Shown here: positions 44,101 through 55,470 of the stretch, in pieces
Layout: every line of letters begins with the position of its first letter
Numbering within the stretch: the first letter of the stretch is position 1
Assembly: GCA_023362775.1 (NCBI GenBank)
Contig: JALMGJ010000008.1
Span: forward strand, 35,053,501 to 35,117,500
Length of the DNA stretch: 64,000 nt
Direction of reading: 5' to 3'
Source: Charina bottae
Lineage: Eukaryota > Chordata > Lepidosauria > Squamata > Charinaidae
Program-made: the position numbers and the translations under genes
Notes under the pieces: generated by a model
Told to the model about the DNA's origin: nothing
Seen by the model: the letters and a program-made list of their open reading frames with translations, nothing else
Databases searched by the model: none

Positions 44101-47100
44101 TTAAAAGTCTGCACTGCAGTTGCGAGCAACATGGCTAATCCCGTCACCTCTCAGCACTCAAATCTGCAGAAAACTGCTGTCCTGCAGGCTCCTCATGAGG
44201 AGCAGTCGTCTGGAGCACATGTGAGCAATCTTCCATCCTCTCCTTATAGTCACTGGTTCTTTGGTCTTTGCCACGGTCATTGGCTCCGCTTTCTCAGAGC
44301 CATCTTCAGTTCGCCATACCCTGGAAGCCTCAACACCGTTCATATTTCTGACATACACTTTAGACTGTTCATAATTAAACTACATATTTCCTTTGCTTCA
44401 TGTATTAATCAGTTTCACATCACAGGATCAGCCCTTCTCCCTTTTTCTGTTTTTGTAATTGCAGTGGGATGTCACAAGGAAGTACTTAACGAGCAGAGTT
44501 TGTGATACACATTTTTTATCACCTTGCTCCCCTGCTGTGGATGCTCATGTATGCTGTTGTCATTCCCAGATCAGCCCAAAGATATGGACTTCTGCCACCC
44601 ATCATGGCTTTGGTCAATTTAGGCTTTTGTACATACATTTGTGTCAGATAAATAAGATGTAGAATAGGTTATCAGCCTTAGTTGTATCTCTGTCACCTGC
44701 AGCATTCCTTGCTATTAGTAAGGATAATATCATCATTCTTGGCACTGTTTGGCTAGTTCAGCACCAGGAGAATCAAAACCCAGTTTTACTGCAATCATGC
44801 TCACACTAGCATTTTTAATTTATAGATTATCCTGCAAGCCAAATACTGTTGTCTGCATCTCATTAATTAGGAGGTACTATACACAGTCAGAATACATCTC
44901 ACTAAATATGGTTAATGTATTACATTTCATTCATTATTCTAACTCCACACGCATGCTACCATTTGGCATTACTTCTTACATGTTACAGGGGATAAATGTA
45001 TCGCATTACAGCTTTTAAAACTGCTAGTTATATGGAAAGCTTAAAGCATAAAAGAAGCTAATCTCTAAAGGTTTCTCTCTTTCCCTTTCTTTTTCTCTCT
45101 TGCTCTAAAATACCTTTAGGACATTTTGCCATTATCGTCTTTTTAAAAAAAGGATGCATGGTATTCTGATCTACAGATAATAATTTGCAAAATCTCTTTT
45201 GTCATTATTTTTTACACTGAATAAAATGCAATTCAAACAAAAATAATTAAAACAATTTGGTATGCAGACATTTCCCTCTTACTACAGTATGCTAAGGAGA
45301 TGCTGATTTTATCTGCATTAATCCCTACCACATACACAAACATAATTTTGCAATAAATGTTTCCATCAAAAAGACTTACAATTACAGGTACTTATGCATG
45401 TTTATGCACATATACTGTTACATGTTTGTCCCATAGATATACAGTATGAAATATCATCTCAGATATTTCAAAAATAACAAACTGCAACCCAGAATTAAGT
45501 CTATATAAATATCTTCTCCAACCTGGAACACCATGCAGATATGTAGATTTCAATTCCCTGAATTTTTGATATCAAGAAAGTTGGTTTTTGATACTATTGG
45601 TCATTACACAATTCTCTCTCAAACATTTTTAACTACAAATGAGTGGATTCCAACCTGAATGCTCCCCAAATGTGTTAGACTTCACTGTCAGTTCAGCCTT
45701 TGGAGTCATGGATGCTGAAGTCCAACATATCTGAAGAGTAACAAGTTTGGGAAGTGTAGAGTATCCTATTTAAATGCTATGAATATACACATTTATTAAG
45801 GTTTATCACTCTACTAGATGGCAGAGGCTGATTTACAGATAGATAGTCTTTGGAAAGAAGCCAGAGGGAATCCAATTTCCTTCTTGTTGCTGACTCCAGT
45901 ATGTTGATTAATACATAGCCTGTGTGCTTTCAGGAGTAAAACACACTTATAGCAGAAAACAATACCACAGATATTTCCCTCCTACTCAGCATCTGGCTGT
46001 GGTCATGGTTTAGTTACAGATACTTACATTCTTATTAGAAAAGCTGTTATTAATAGATGACTAAGCATGCATTATTTGAAAGTTCAACTCCAAAATGTAA
46101 TTGAAACTTTGTTCAAATATGTGATTCTCGATCACTTCACAACAAAACAAGAACCTGTGCCCTAATTTTAAAAGACCTCTGAAAGTGATCTAACCCTTCT
46201 CTGGGATCTTCCTGAACATGGGAAGGAAAATTAAGTAGAGAATTAGCAGAAAAGAAGAAAAGGGTATTTTTACTCTTCTTTCAGTCTATCCCCATCTACT
46301 ATTGCTAGTAGAGCTAAGTGAGTGAGTGAGTGAGCTTATCCCAGCTCACTACTTCCCCTAGCATCTGAGAATGCAACCCCTAATATTTCCCAATCCTAGT
46401 TTATAAGGATTGGCTCCAGAAGTTGCTTTTATTGCCCAAATCAAGGTCTGAAATAAACATAGTTATGAGAAGAGAGAATATCAGCCAAATTAGTTATCCA
46501 CAGCCCCTGAGACAGACAACCACCCAAAACAGGAACAATTTCTGCACATTCAACTTGTCTCTCATACATCAAATCCTTGCATGCTACCCAAGGGTACTGG
46601 GAGGAGGGAAAAGACAGCTGTCAGTTGCTGTTTCCTTGTGCCATTAGCAGAGGGAAGCTGGCAGGCAGCTCCCTGGTTCTCAACAGATCATCCGATCCCT
46701 GGATTGCCATGATGTACATTAAGGAATTTCCAGACGAAAATAACAATCCCATCAGCCTCCTAATAAAGAGTACTTGACCACTCAGTGATCAGCCTACCTA
46801 AGAGTTGCCAGGCACTGCTGAGATGAGATAGCAACATGAGGGTAGTGTCTGAAAATGGCAAAGTGCCCATCCATACTATAATTAATGAAGTAAGAGTAGA
46901 AGTCTGCTCTATAGTTTTACTAAATACCACAATAAAACACATTACAATAACAGAACATTCTTATTCTTCCCCACAACAATGGTGGCTGTGACTGTGGATG
47001 CTTTTACAACTTGCAGAGCCACCTATTTCTTTTTTTATCCCTCCTAGAGTACAGTTCAACTAAAACACTATTTTCATTCCCTCAACTGAATCAGAATGAA

Positions 47101-47792
47101 TGAAACTGTGGATGGTCTGAATGAGTGGCAGGTCTGTTGTGAAATTCTAAAAAAACCATTCCAGTCACATTTCATCATTCTTTCCAGAAATGAGGAAAAT
47201 TTAAGAAATAGCTGTTCTCTGATATATAAAAACCAGATTATATGGTGCCCACTCATGTAGAAGGTGCTGTGACATTGGCTTGACGAATGCAAACACTCAA
47301 AAACTCTCTGGTATGCTTTGGAGGTTACAATGTGTCATATCATCAGGAATTCCCAACAGACCAGAAGAATGTAACGGATTAGATACTACAGAAGCTTACT
47401 TTTGGTTCTATCACAATTTCCTTGAGAGGAGCATTCTGTGCATTAAGTGATGGACTAATTAATAATGCAATATTAAGAGTCAATGGTTCAACTGTCATTT
47501 GAATAGCATTCTCAAGTAAGTTACTGGAAACAAGCTAATAGTCCACTATTGAAATATTCTGACCAGTAAATAAATTCTGCTGGTCACTCGTCAAAGGTTT
47601 TACCATTCAAGATGCGTAAATCAAACTGATTGGCTAATTTGAACAGGCAGTAATCTGCAAAATTGCCAGTGGTGTCTTTGGACAAGCATGAAAGGAGAAA
47701 AGTAATCTTCAACAACCTCTAAACAATGATGTTGAAAGTGGGCACATAGAGTTTGATCATCTGTGCCTATTTATGCAGTCACCTCCAATATG
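44101..47792. other. Mostly anonymous sequence, no gene recognised
   Basis: 44101-44340 may still belong to the L1-like repeat, because it shares scattered motifs with 51740-51985. A MITE-like unit lies at 45652-45760 and is listed separately. A short GTGA run lies at 46318-46333. I see no supported coding region. The 124-codon ORF at 44131-44505 overlaps the repeat-like part and has no recognised domain. Confidence 0.45.
45652..45760. mobile_element. Small inverted-repeat DNA element (MITE-like)
   Basis: The arms TGTTAGACTTCA (45673-45684) and TGAAGTCCAACA (45716-45727) are inverted copies with one mismatch. The flanks CTCCCCAAATG and AAGTTTGGGAAG suggest longer, decayed TIRs. The arrangement fits the common reptile repeat with TTGGACTTCA-type arms. 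No target duplication was established. Confidence 0.5.
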
Positions 47793-47800
47793 AGCTAGGG

Positions 47801-48022
47801 CAGAGCTTTCCAAACGTTTCCGGTTGGTGACACACACCAATGGCGGCGGCGCGCATGGCGGTGGTGTGCAGGTGTGTCGTGCGAAACCCGGAAGTGCTGA
47901 TGGCGCGCCGCCGCCGCACGCAGCAGCAGCGCACCATCAGCGCTTCCAGGTTTTCGTGTGACACGCCTGCACCTCGCAGGCAACACAGTACTGTGTCGTG
48001 ACATACAGTTTGGAAGGCTATG
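47801..48022. mobile_element. CpG-rich hAT MITE, 222 bp, copy 4 of 5
   Basis: Ends CAGAGCTTTCCAAACG and inverted CATAGCCTTCCAAACTG, with a perfect 8-bp duplication AGCTAGGG (47793-47800 and 48023-48030). The core keeps ACCCGGAAGTGCTGATG... and ...CATCAGCGCTTCCAGG as foldback arms around a GCCGCCGCC-rich loop. It is more diverged from copies 1 and 3 than those are from each other. Confidence 0.9.
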
Positions 48023-48030
48023 AGCTAGGG

Positions 48031-48964
48031 GATGGAGATCAATACATTTCTCAGTATAATTTGCTACTTTATCCCAAAGTTGTTAGATCTGCTTTTGAGA
48101 ACAAAGCAGAATATCACCATGCAAAAGATTTTCAATGGATTCCAATCTTAAAACCATAAAAGTGATTATACTAACTAGCATATTCCTTCCACCTGGAGTA
48201 AACCAGAAAAATCTTCAATTAAAGGAAGAAAAAATTGTAATTAACAAATGAATCGTTTCTTGGGATCAAAAGGAGCTAAATACTTGCAATCCTAAAAGTC
48301 AAGTTCACTAATAACAGTCCTTAGAGATAGGATATAAGGCTTATTACGATAGCTGGGTAATCTGAAAAGTATGGCTCTGTCTGCCTTCTACAAACACACA
48401 CACACAGTACTATTTCTCATACTGCCCAAAGTCCCTCATTCATAAGATCCAGGCTCAGCCTTGATGGACTACTTAGGAACTCCTTTGAAGGTTATGTGTC
48501 TGAGCATCTGAGTTGGTGGACTGGAGACAAGCCAATAATTCTAGAGTGGCCAGTTGAAGAACTCACTCTGTGCATGACTAACAAACTGATCCAACTGACA
48601 AAGCAGGGCAGGAATAAGGACCTTTTGGAGGCTTCTCCCCCAACTGAGTGGGTTGCTGCAAAATCACGCTCTGCCCATTTTCAATGATGATACTCAAGAA
48701 CAGCAGAGAACAAATCAGCAATAGCAAATTTATACCCAGGGTGGTCTTGAAAGGGAATGAAATTCAAGATAGGGGGGGGAAAAAACACTGCATACTGCTC
48801 ATAGTTTTTTCAGCTGCCAGATAATGCTGTTATTTTCTCCCATCAGAAGCCTTTTTTCAGCATATCCTCATGTAGTGCTATTGTTACTTCCCTACAGGGC
48901 TTGGAAATAAAAAAAAAACAGGAGGTAGTCAATTGATAGCACCTAGCAAAGCACTACAAAATAC
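48031..48964. other. No gene or repeat recognised
   Basis: Unassigned sequence with a short CA run near 48391-48404. No supported gene. Confidence 0.5.
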
Positions 48965-49323
48965 ATAAAAACATAATAAAAGACTGCTGGATCAGGCCAT
49001 TCAATACTTTAATCCAGCATTGTGTTTCTAATAGCAGTCAACCAAATGCCTCTGGGGTATTTACAAGCAGCAAATGGAGACCTATCCTTCTCCTGCCAGC
49101 ATTCCGCTGCAACTGGTATTGGAGGCATGCTGTCCCTAATCCCTAGGAAGCATTGGATCTTCCAGAGTGCTAAACCTTGATAAACCTGTCCTTCATTAAT
49201 TTACCCAGTCCCCTTCTAAAGCTATCCAGGTTAGTGGCTGTCATCACCTCTTGTAGTAATGAATTCCATAGGTTGATTATGTGCTGTGTGAAGATGACAG
49301 GTTGCCATCCTACCAATCAACTT
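48965..49323 (+). repeat. SINE-like repeat, left part
   Basis: ACATAATAAAAGACTGCTGGATCAGGCC, here decayed, opens the copy. CAACTGGTATTGGAGGCATG, CTTCTAAAGCTATCCAGG, GTAATGAATTCCATAGG and GTGCTGTGTGAAGA follow. The match to the repeat at 17083 is clear at the start. The copy is interrupted at 49323 by the hairpin insertion and resumes at 49584 with TCATTGGATAACCCCTGGTC. Confidence 0.65.
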
Positions 49324-49570
49324 GTCTATGAAGGTTCTCAGTCATCCAGGTGGAATTGTCTGTAGCTTGAATCATGTCAACTGGATTTCTATTTTCTCAG
49401 TGGAAACGTTTCGCTCCTTATCCAAGGAGCTTCTTCAGTCTGAGCAAAGTTGGTAAGGGAATCCTAAATGATTCCCTTACCAACTTTGCTCAGACTGAAG
49501 AAGCTCCTTGGATAAGGAGCGAAACATTTCCACTGAGAAAATGGAAATCCAGTTGACATGATTCAAGCTA
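49324..49570. mobile_element. Hairpin insertion: 100-nt arms, Penelope-like terminal sequence
   Basis: 49364-49463 and 49470-49569 are inverted copies of each other, 100 nt each, with two mismatches seen by eye and a 6-nt centre (CTAAAT). A short lead-in GTCTATGAAGGTTCTCAGTC precedes the left arm. The arm sequence GAAACRTTTC-GCTCCTTATCC...GAAGAAGCTCC resembles the terminal repeats of Penelope-like elements as I remember them. A 13-bp duplication TACCAATCAACTT (49311-49323 and 49571-49583) proves insertion as a unit. There is no coding sequence. Confidence 0.8.
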
Positions 49571-49583
49571 TACCAATCAACTT

Positions 49584-49690
49584 CATTGGATAACCCCTGG
49601 TCCTAATTTTTTGGGAGAGGGGGATGAATACTTCAGTGTTTCGCAAGAATTTTGAAGAGTTTTTCACCTTTACCACCCCCAATTCTCAAA
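49584..49690 (+). repeat. SINE-like repeat, right part
   Basis: It continues the repeat interrupted at 49323: TCATTGGATAACCCCTGGTC, GGGAGAGGG and a TTTCACCTTTACC phrase. It ends without a clear A-tail. Confidence 0.6.
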
Positions 49691-50057
49691 TAAGAACTAC
49701 CAGCTCATTTCCATCTAGGGAATGCAGATTTTGGATATTTATGTAACTATTTTACAATGTATTATATTGCACATAACTTTAATTAAGAGGAATATGTTAA
49801 TTATGTTAATATGTTATTAAGGCAACATGCAAGGAAATTTTGATGGGAGAAAAAGACAGTGCTGGCCATCTGATACAGATTTGTTTGCTTGGCACTTGGA
49901 ATAATTAATATTTATGTGTTTAATTCTGTAACATTTCCAAGCAGGGACCAGTGTCAGCAAACCTGTATGGTCTGCAACATGAGTAACAGAGAAACTCCAG
50001 AGAGAAAACAAACATGTAACAACAACCCCACTGCACACTGGAGAAACTGGCAAGGAA

Positions 50058-52124
50058 AGGTAAAAAACACAAGAGAATTTTTTTTAAAAGATTACAAAAA
50101 GGGCTGACTTCTGACTTTTAACAGCAAGGATATACAACAAATTTCCATAATCAATCCCTTACTCTATATTAAAACAAAATCACATTATTTCTAGAAATCA
50201 TTCCATAGGCACATTATAAAAGTCACTGAATATGGTTGATACATCCCCATATATTAAAAGAAAAAGAAGAAATATACTCTCTCTCTCTGTGTGTGTATAT
50301 ATATATCAAACTCCTAATCAACTTTCCCCCCAAAGATAACAATTATTTCATTATTTCCTTCCTACTACTATTCCATACATTTCTGTCTACTATAATAAGA
50401 ATCAAACTAAAAATCATATAAATTGTCTGCCATTATAATTAATAATACAACAATTATAATAATCCTAGTCATATTAAGCCTAAAACCAAGCATTTATACC
50501 TTATTAATCTTAATCCAAATAATTAAAAATGAATGAAGTCAAACAAACCCTAAAAGCAATCCAGATAAGTATTCTTAAACCCTTACCCCACTTCAAAATA
50601 AACCAGAGCATTTACATATCCCCACAATACACACAGAGCATTTTTCATAAAGAAATCAAACAGCCCAACTGCCCCTTTTAAAAAATCAGACTTCTCAACA
50701 GAAAGCCTCCCATACATAATAACCCCTTATTTTCCATAACATTCCATCAGAAAATCAATTTAATGACTTGCAATTCGGTCTGTCCCTTTAATTTCTTCAA
50801 CTCAACTATCCACTCTTCATCTAGCGTTTCAACAGAAGCCCCGATCTTGCTGTTAGAAGAAACATTTCTATCATTGTTAAGCTCTTCAATTTCTTCCACA
50901 ACATCCCCAACCAGATGACATATTTTAAACCTCATATTTCCACAATGTCCTAAATGCCTTGCATAAAAAGTTGACAGGAATCAAAAAGAATCTGTTTAAG
51001 GTCTTGATGGAAATCCAAGAGAGTCTGATTGAAATCTTCCATGTCTCACGCAGTAGATTATGGTGCCCCCTAGGTACTTAACCAGCGAAAGTGAAAGATA
51101 ATAGAAAAATTCCAAAATATGTTTACATAAGTGAAAGTATGATAACAGGAAATCCCAGGGAAAGTAGCAGCAGAAAGCTGAAAGTTCAGAAAATCAGAAT
51201 CAATGTGTAGGAAAATGCTAAAATCTTCAAATTTAGTACAAACATAGTAACAGGGAGACGATTACATACTCTCAACCTTCCTTAATATTTGAATGGAAAG
51301 CAAAGTCTAAGACAGAGCTTTCCAAACTGTGTATTGGGACACGTTAGTGTGTCGGCTGCAGTGTCTGGGTGTGTCGAGGCTGCTGCTGCCTCCGAGCCCT
51401 GCCAGGATTCCTTGCCGGTCCTAGTGCCTGTCTTGTGCCTTGCTGCCTCCAAACCTGCTGCGATTCTGTGCAGGTCCTAGTGCCTGCCTTGTGCCCTGAT
51501 GTAAGAGTGTGTCGCAAAATGATGCATGTCTAAAAAGTGTGTCACCAACATGAAAAGTTTGGAAAACTCTGGTCTAAGACCTAAAAAAATTTTTTTTTAA
51601 GAAATTAATCACACAAAAAAAATGATAAGCACCAAGAGAGTACGTTTCTCCTTGCTGTAGAAAGCCTCTCTAAGGGTACACATACTTAAAAGAAAAATAA
51701 ATTGGGTGGTTTAGAAATGGGGTGGCTGGTCTTAGTGTCCCTTTAAGGCTACAGCACGGCTTGGAAATGATGACGTCGCAGCCTCCCAGCTGCTTTTACC
51801 AGTCGAGTGTGAACGCTGTTTGCGATCTTCTGGCTGCAAGCAGTCTTCCCAAGGACAGATTGGGTGATTCCGAGTGTTTTCCTTTCTCCGGAAAAACACT
51901 CCTGAGCTTCAGGGAAAACCTGCCTGAGCTCGAAAAATTGCCGCATTGTCAGTTCTGCTCGCGGAGCCCGCAAGCACAGCTGTTCAGACTGCCATAATCC
52001 TACTGGATTTTTTTCTCTTGTGTTTTTCACACTTCTTAGTTTTCTTTTCCTTTTTTGTAGTTTTTTTCCCCCGTAGTTTTTATCTTTGTCTTAAATCTAA
52101 TAAAATTCTTATGAAAAAAAAAAA
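50058..52124 (+). mobile_element. 2.07-kb composite retro-insertion with L1-like sequence
   Basis: A perfect 15-bp duplication GAAACTGGCAAGGAA flanks it (50043-50057 and 52125-52139). The right end has AATAAA (52099-52104) nine bases before an A11 run abutting the duplication, so it was inserted by target-primed reverse transcription in plus orientation. Inside, the minus strand holds an ATG at 51042 opening MEDFNQTLLDFHQDLKQ and, in another frame, an EEIEELNNDRN coiled-coil-like stretch at 50750-50930, resembling the start of an L1 ORF1. 51720-51990 is GC-richer and promoter-like. A 15-nt inverted match (AAAAACACAAGAGAA) occurs at both ends. It could be a 5'-inverted (twin-primed) L1. A hAT lies within it. 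Confidence 0.65.
51313..51571. mobile_element. hAT MITE, 259 bp, copy 5 of 5, inside the composite insertion
   Basis: Ends CAGAGCTTTCCAAACTG and inverted CAGAGTTTTCCAAAC, with a perfect duplication GTCTAAGA (51305-51312 and 51572-51579). The core differs from the other four. It has two copies of a TGCCTTGTGCCYTG...GGTCCTAGTGCCTG unit (51400-51500) rather than the CCGGAAGTG foldback, so it is a separate subfamily sharing the same ends. Confidence 0.88.
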
Positions 52125-52139
52125 GAAACTGGCAAGGAA

Positions 52140-52399
52140 TAGAACAGCTCATTACTTATTTCCCAAACAGCTTCTAATACACCAAGATGTAAATGCCAGA
52201 ATCATTGGTTCCATCCACATAGAGCATCTTGCACCACTTCACCTATCATGTCACCATTGGTGGCAGCTCCAAGAAAGTCAACATTGTAGCTTTTTGGCGA
52301 GTTAATCTTTAAGCAACCTCCATTTTTCATGCTACTGTTTTTCACTCCTGCTTTTCTTTTCTTTAGGGGCAGGGGGTGATAATACATGTTGAGAGCAAG
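52140..52399. other. No gene or repeat recognised
   Basis: Short unassigned interval between the composite insertion and the next SINE-like repeat. Confidence 0.5.
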
Positions 52400-52584
52400 T
52401 TGTGATATATGCAGAAGATGCCAAGTTCAATCTCTGGTATTGCCAGGGGGGAAAAAAATCTTGCCTGGAACTCTGGAAAATTGTGGCCTATTTTTGAGAA
52501 CAATACAATCTTTTCCAACATGGTATTGGATGGCCCAGTGCTCTGACTCAGTATAAGATAATTTCCTACATCCCTATGTTCTGA
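52400..52584 (+). repeat. tRNA-derived SINE-like repeat
   Basis: A B-box-like AAGTTCAATCTC lies near 52428, followed by TGGTATTGCCAGG, CTGGAACTCTGG, GATGGCCCAGTGCTCTGAC, TCAGTATAAGATAATTTCC and CCTATGTTC. The phrase order matches a widespread reptile SINE with TCTGACTCAGTATAAGGCAGCTTCC near its 3' end. Ends not fixed. Confidence 0.6.
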
Positions 52585-54584
52585 GAAATTTTAAGGCTTC
52601 CTTAGAAAATTGGAGGGGAGTTGGATTTCACAAAGAAAGGAATGTTTGTCCTGATCTGACCTTTTTAAGAAAGAATGGAAGATAAATGAAGTAAAATAAA
52701 AATTTGCATATGATATTCAGCAGAAAAAAATGTTGGATCCAATCCACAGGAAAGACCTGTTCCTAAATTAATGCATTAGTACTGAAGCCTCTGCTTTGTC
52801 CAATCCAATTCCTATTCTGGCAATATAAATGGAAGGTGGTGATGTCATTATTTCTCTGAGAGCCATAACACAGAAGTTCCCCAAATGGATGCTGCTGCTT
52901 TGGTAAGTAACCACCTTGTGGTTTCTTTTCTTAACTTGGTAACAAACTGCACTGCTCCTCAGTCCTGGGGTCTGGCAAAGTGTCCTCTGCTGGAACCCAT
53001 TCGCCTTTGTAAGTGAACCTTGAAAGGCTTATCGGACGGCAACAACATTAGATGGTAGCAGCAGAACTTTAATTATGTCTATTTAATTAGATCTGAGAAC
53101 CATCCAATCTAGATCTGGAAACTGTAATTTTAAGTTCCAGAATACCTATGGTTTAAATTCATTCGAGGATGTTATGTGGACATTAAAGTAGTAGCTCTTG
53201 GAACTATCATTTAGCATTGTTCAAAGCATAGGATGGCTAGATGGACAGATAGATAGATGGACACATATTTCCACTGGGTAATATTTTTCTTTTCTAAAGA
53301 AAGATGGAAATAGCAAAAAGGAAGAAAGAGTTCAGAGGGTATAAAAATTGCTCAAAGGAGAAAGATGTATTTTATGTGTTTGTTTTATGCAATCACTCTC
53401 CCAAGCCTCTCAAGGCAGATCACATTCATAAAAGATAATATGATTGGGTCAAGGAAAGAACAGCACTGATCCAGCGGAATGGTCTCTAACTCCAAGGGCC
53501 GGTGATGGTCATGGTTGATAGTGCAGTGACATCACAAAGAGACATGAATGGCCAAATCCAGGATCTTTCATTGGGGAAAAGGGGCTGCTGTATTAGTTAT
53601 TTAGATGGGTTAGGTCAATCCAACATCTTACAACTCTTTTTTTCCAAAATCCAAAGGCAAAAAAAAAAAAAGGGGGGGGCTGTATACGGACCATGGGCTT
53701 TGGGCTGGTCAACATTTTTTAAAAAACTGAATAAACAGAAACATTTTGAGAGTTTTTGGAATCACCATTGCAGTCTGAAGGAACTGTTGTTGCCTATATT
53801 GCTCCTGTAATTTCACCAGATTAGACACCTTTCCTTTCTATGTTTTAATCATTGGGCCTCTTATTAATCATTATTTAATCATCAGGCATCTCATTATCCT
53901 GCCAGAGTATTTTTTTTGTCTCTTCCAGTCGTGTCACACATCAATAACTTAGTTGTTGTCATGTGATGCCCCAGTAGCACAATGTAAAATAACCCTATGA
54001 TGGCAAGGCTCACTGTGAACCCAATCTATTCCAAACAGAAATCATCTGATATACCACATCTAATAGCTCTTCCAAGCAAGTCAATTTCTTAAGTCCATTC
54101 CATTTTATCAAATTGCTTATTCAGGAAATTAAAACATATTATATAACTCTTGCCACCTTGGAGCTATCAGTTATTCATCTGAACACTTTGAAAAGTTAAA
54201 AATCATAAAATTGACCTAAGTGAATAGGTCAATTTAGGTCTGCCTGCCTGCCATTTCAAAAGAGGTGGGGAACATGTACCAGCGCATCACATATTTAAAA
54301 AGACAGGAATGAAAATTTATGCACCCTTTTCCAAACCATATTTGCAAAATGAAAGAGTTCTTCTTTCTCTAGGATGCCAGTGGCTTGTGCTCCCTCATTA
54401 TAGCTGTGCACATCCTCAGACCAAATTTAGGCAGGAAGTCTAAATTTTGTCCATGTCACTTTCACATCTGCTCCCATATAACAATGGTGTATCACATTTC
54501 CACTGAAACTACATAAAATCTACATAAAATAGTGTAATGAATGCTTAAATATTCATGTTCATGTTCATGTTAATATATAGTGTG
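52585..54584. other. No gene recognised
   Basis: Unassigned sequence. An A12 run followed by G9 lies at about 53659-53679, and GATA/GATG-rich repeats at 53228-53262. The 102-codon ORF at 53502-53810 passes through the A/G homopolymers and is not supported. Confidence 0.5.
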
Positions 54585-54649
54585 TCCTTCCTTCCTTCCT
54601 TCCTTCCTTCCTTCCTTCCTTCCTTCCTTCCTTCCTTCCTTCCTTCCTT
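54585..54649. repeat. (CTTC)n microsatellite
   Basis: About 16 perfect CCTT units. Confidence 0.98.
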
Positions 54650-54714
54650 GTGCTTTCTCCTTCCCTTTTTCCCAACAAAAAGAATCCCATCAGCTAGATT
54701 TGGCTGACAAAGTG

Positions 54715-55075
54715 TGACAGGCCCAAAGTCACTCAGTGAGCCTCAGTGGCTAAGGGTAGACTAGAATCTGGAACTCCCTGCTCCTTGTTTAACAACTCAA
54801 TCACTGCTTCAAAGTGGCTATATTTTTTCTCAATTTTCTTTTTCTTTCTAGTGTTTTTCCTGCAAGTGCAGAGTCTGCTTTTCGGATCAACCAAATGTTG
54901 ACCCATTAGTTGCAACAGGAATTGACCAACTGGCTTGTCACCAAGCCTGATGTCTTGGGCTAAGAGAGAGAGTGACTAGCCCAAAGTCTCCCAGCTGGCT
55001 TTCATTATAATGGGTCTAGAATTCACAGTCTCCTGGTTTCTAGCTTGGTGCCTTAACCACTAGACCAAACTGGCT
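54715..55075 (-). mobile_element. Two tRNA-type SINE copies, minus strand
   Basis: 54715-54800 holds a diverged AGGCCCAAAGTCACTCAGTG...GACTAGAATCTGG copy. 54950-55075 holds a clearer one: GGCTAAGAGAGAGAGTGACT, CCCAGCTGGCTTTCA, GTCTCCTGGTTTCTAGC and CTTAACCACTAGACCAAACT. The last part is the inverted tRNA-like head of the SINE at 63237. Confidence 0.65.
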
Positions 55076-55099
55076 CTCTATATTTTTTCTCAATATTAT

Positions 55100-55470
55100 C
55101 TCAAAACAGTAGTAGTAGTAGTATTTATTCATTTATTTTCTATCCCACTTTTATTATTTTTATAAATAACTTAAGGCGGCGAACATACCTAATACTCCTT
55201 CCTCCTCCTATTTTCCTCACAACAGCAACCCTGTGAGGTGAGTTGGGCTGAGAGAGAGTGACTGGCCCAAGGTCACCCAGCCGGCTTTCATGCCTAAGGC
55301 GGGACTAGAACTCTCAGTCTCCTGGCTTGCCATTGGCTCCTTCCTAGGGCTGAGAGTGTGTGACTGGCCCAAGGTCACCCAGCTGGCTTCGATGCCTGAG
55401 GTGGGACTAGAACTCAGTCTCCTGCTTTCTAGCCCGTTGCCTTAACCACTAGACCAAACTGGCTTAGTAG
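55100..55470 (-). mobile_element. tRNA-type SINE with duplicated central section, minus strand
   Basis: From the left: tail TATCCCACTTTTATTATTTT...CTTAAGGCGGCGAACAT, CACAACAGCAACCCTGTGAG and GGCTGAGAGAGAGTGACTGG, with the head ending CCACTAGACCAAACTGGC. The middle section (GGCTGAGAG...GACTGGCCCAAGGTCACCCA...GGGACTAGAACT...CAGTCTCCTG) occurs twice, at about 55246-55330 and 55348-55425. This indicates an internal duplication or one SINE inserted in another. AGTAGTAGTA lies on both sides. Confidence 0.75.

Noticed and set aside
44131..44505. 124-codon plus-strand ORF
   Set aside because: It overlaps sequence shared with the L1-like repeat at 51.7-52.0 kb and shows no domain.
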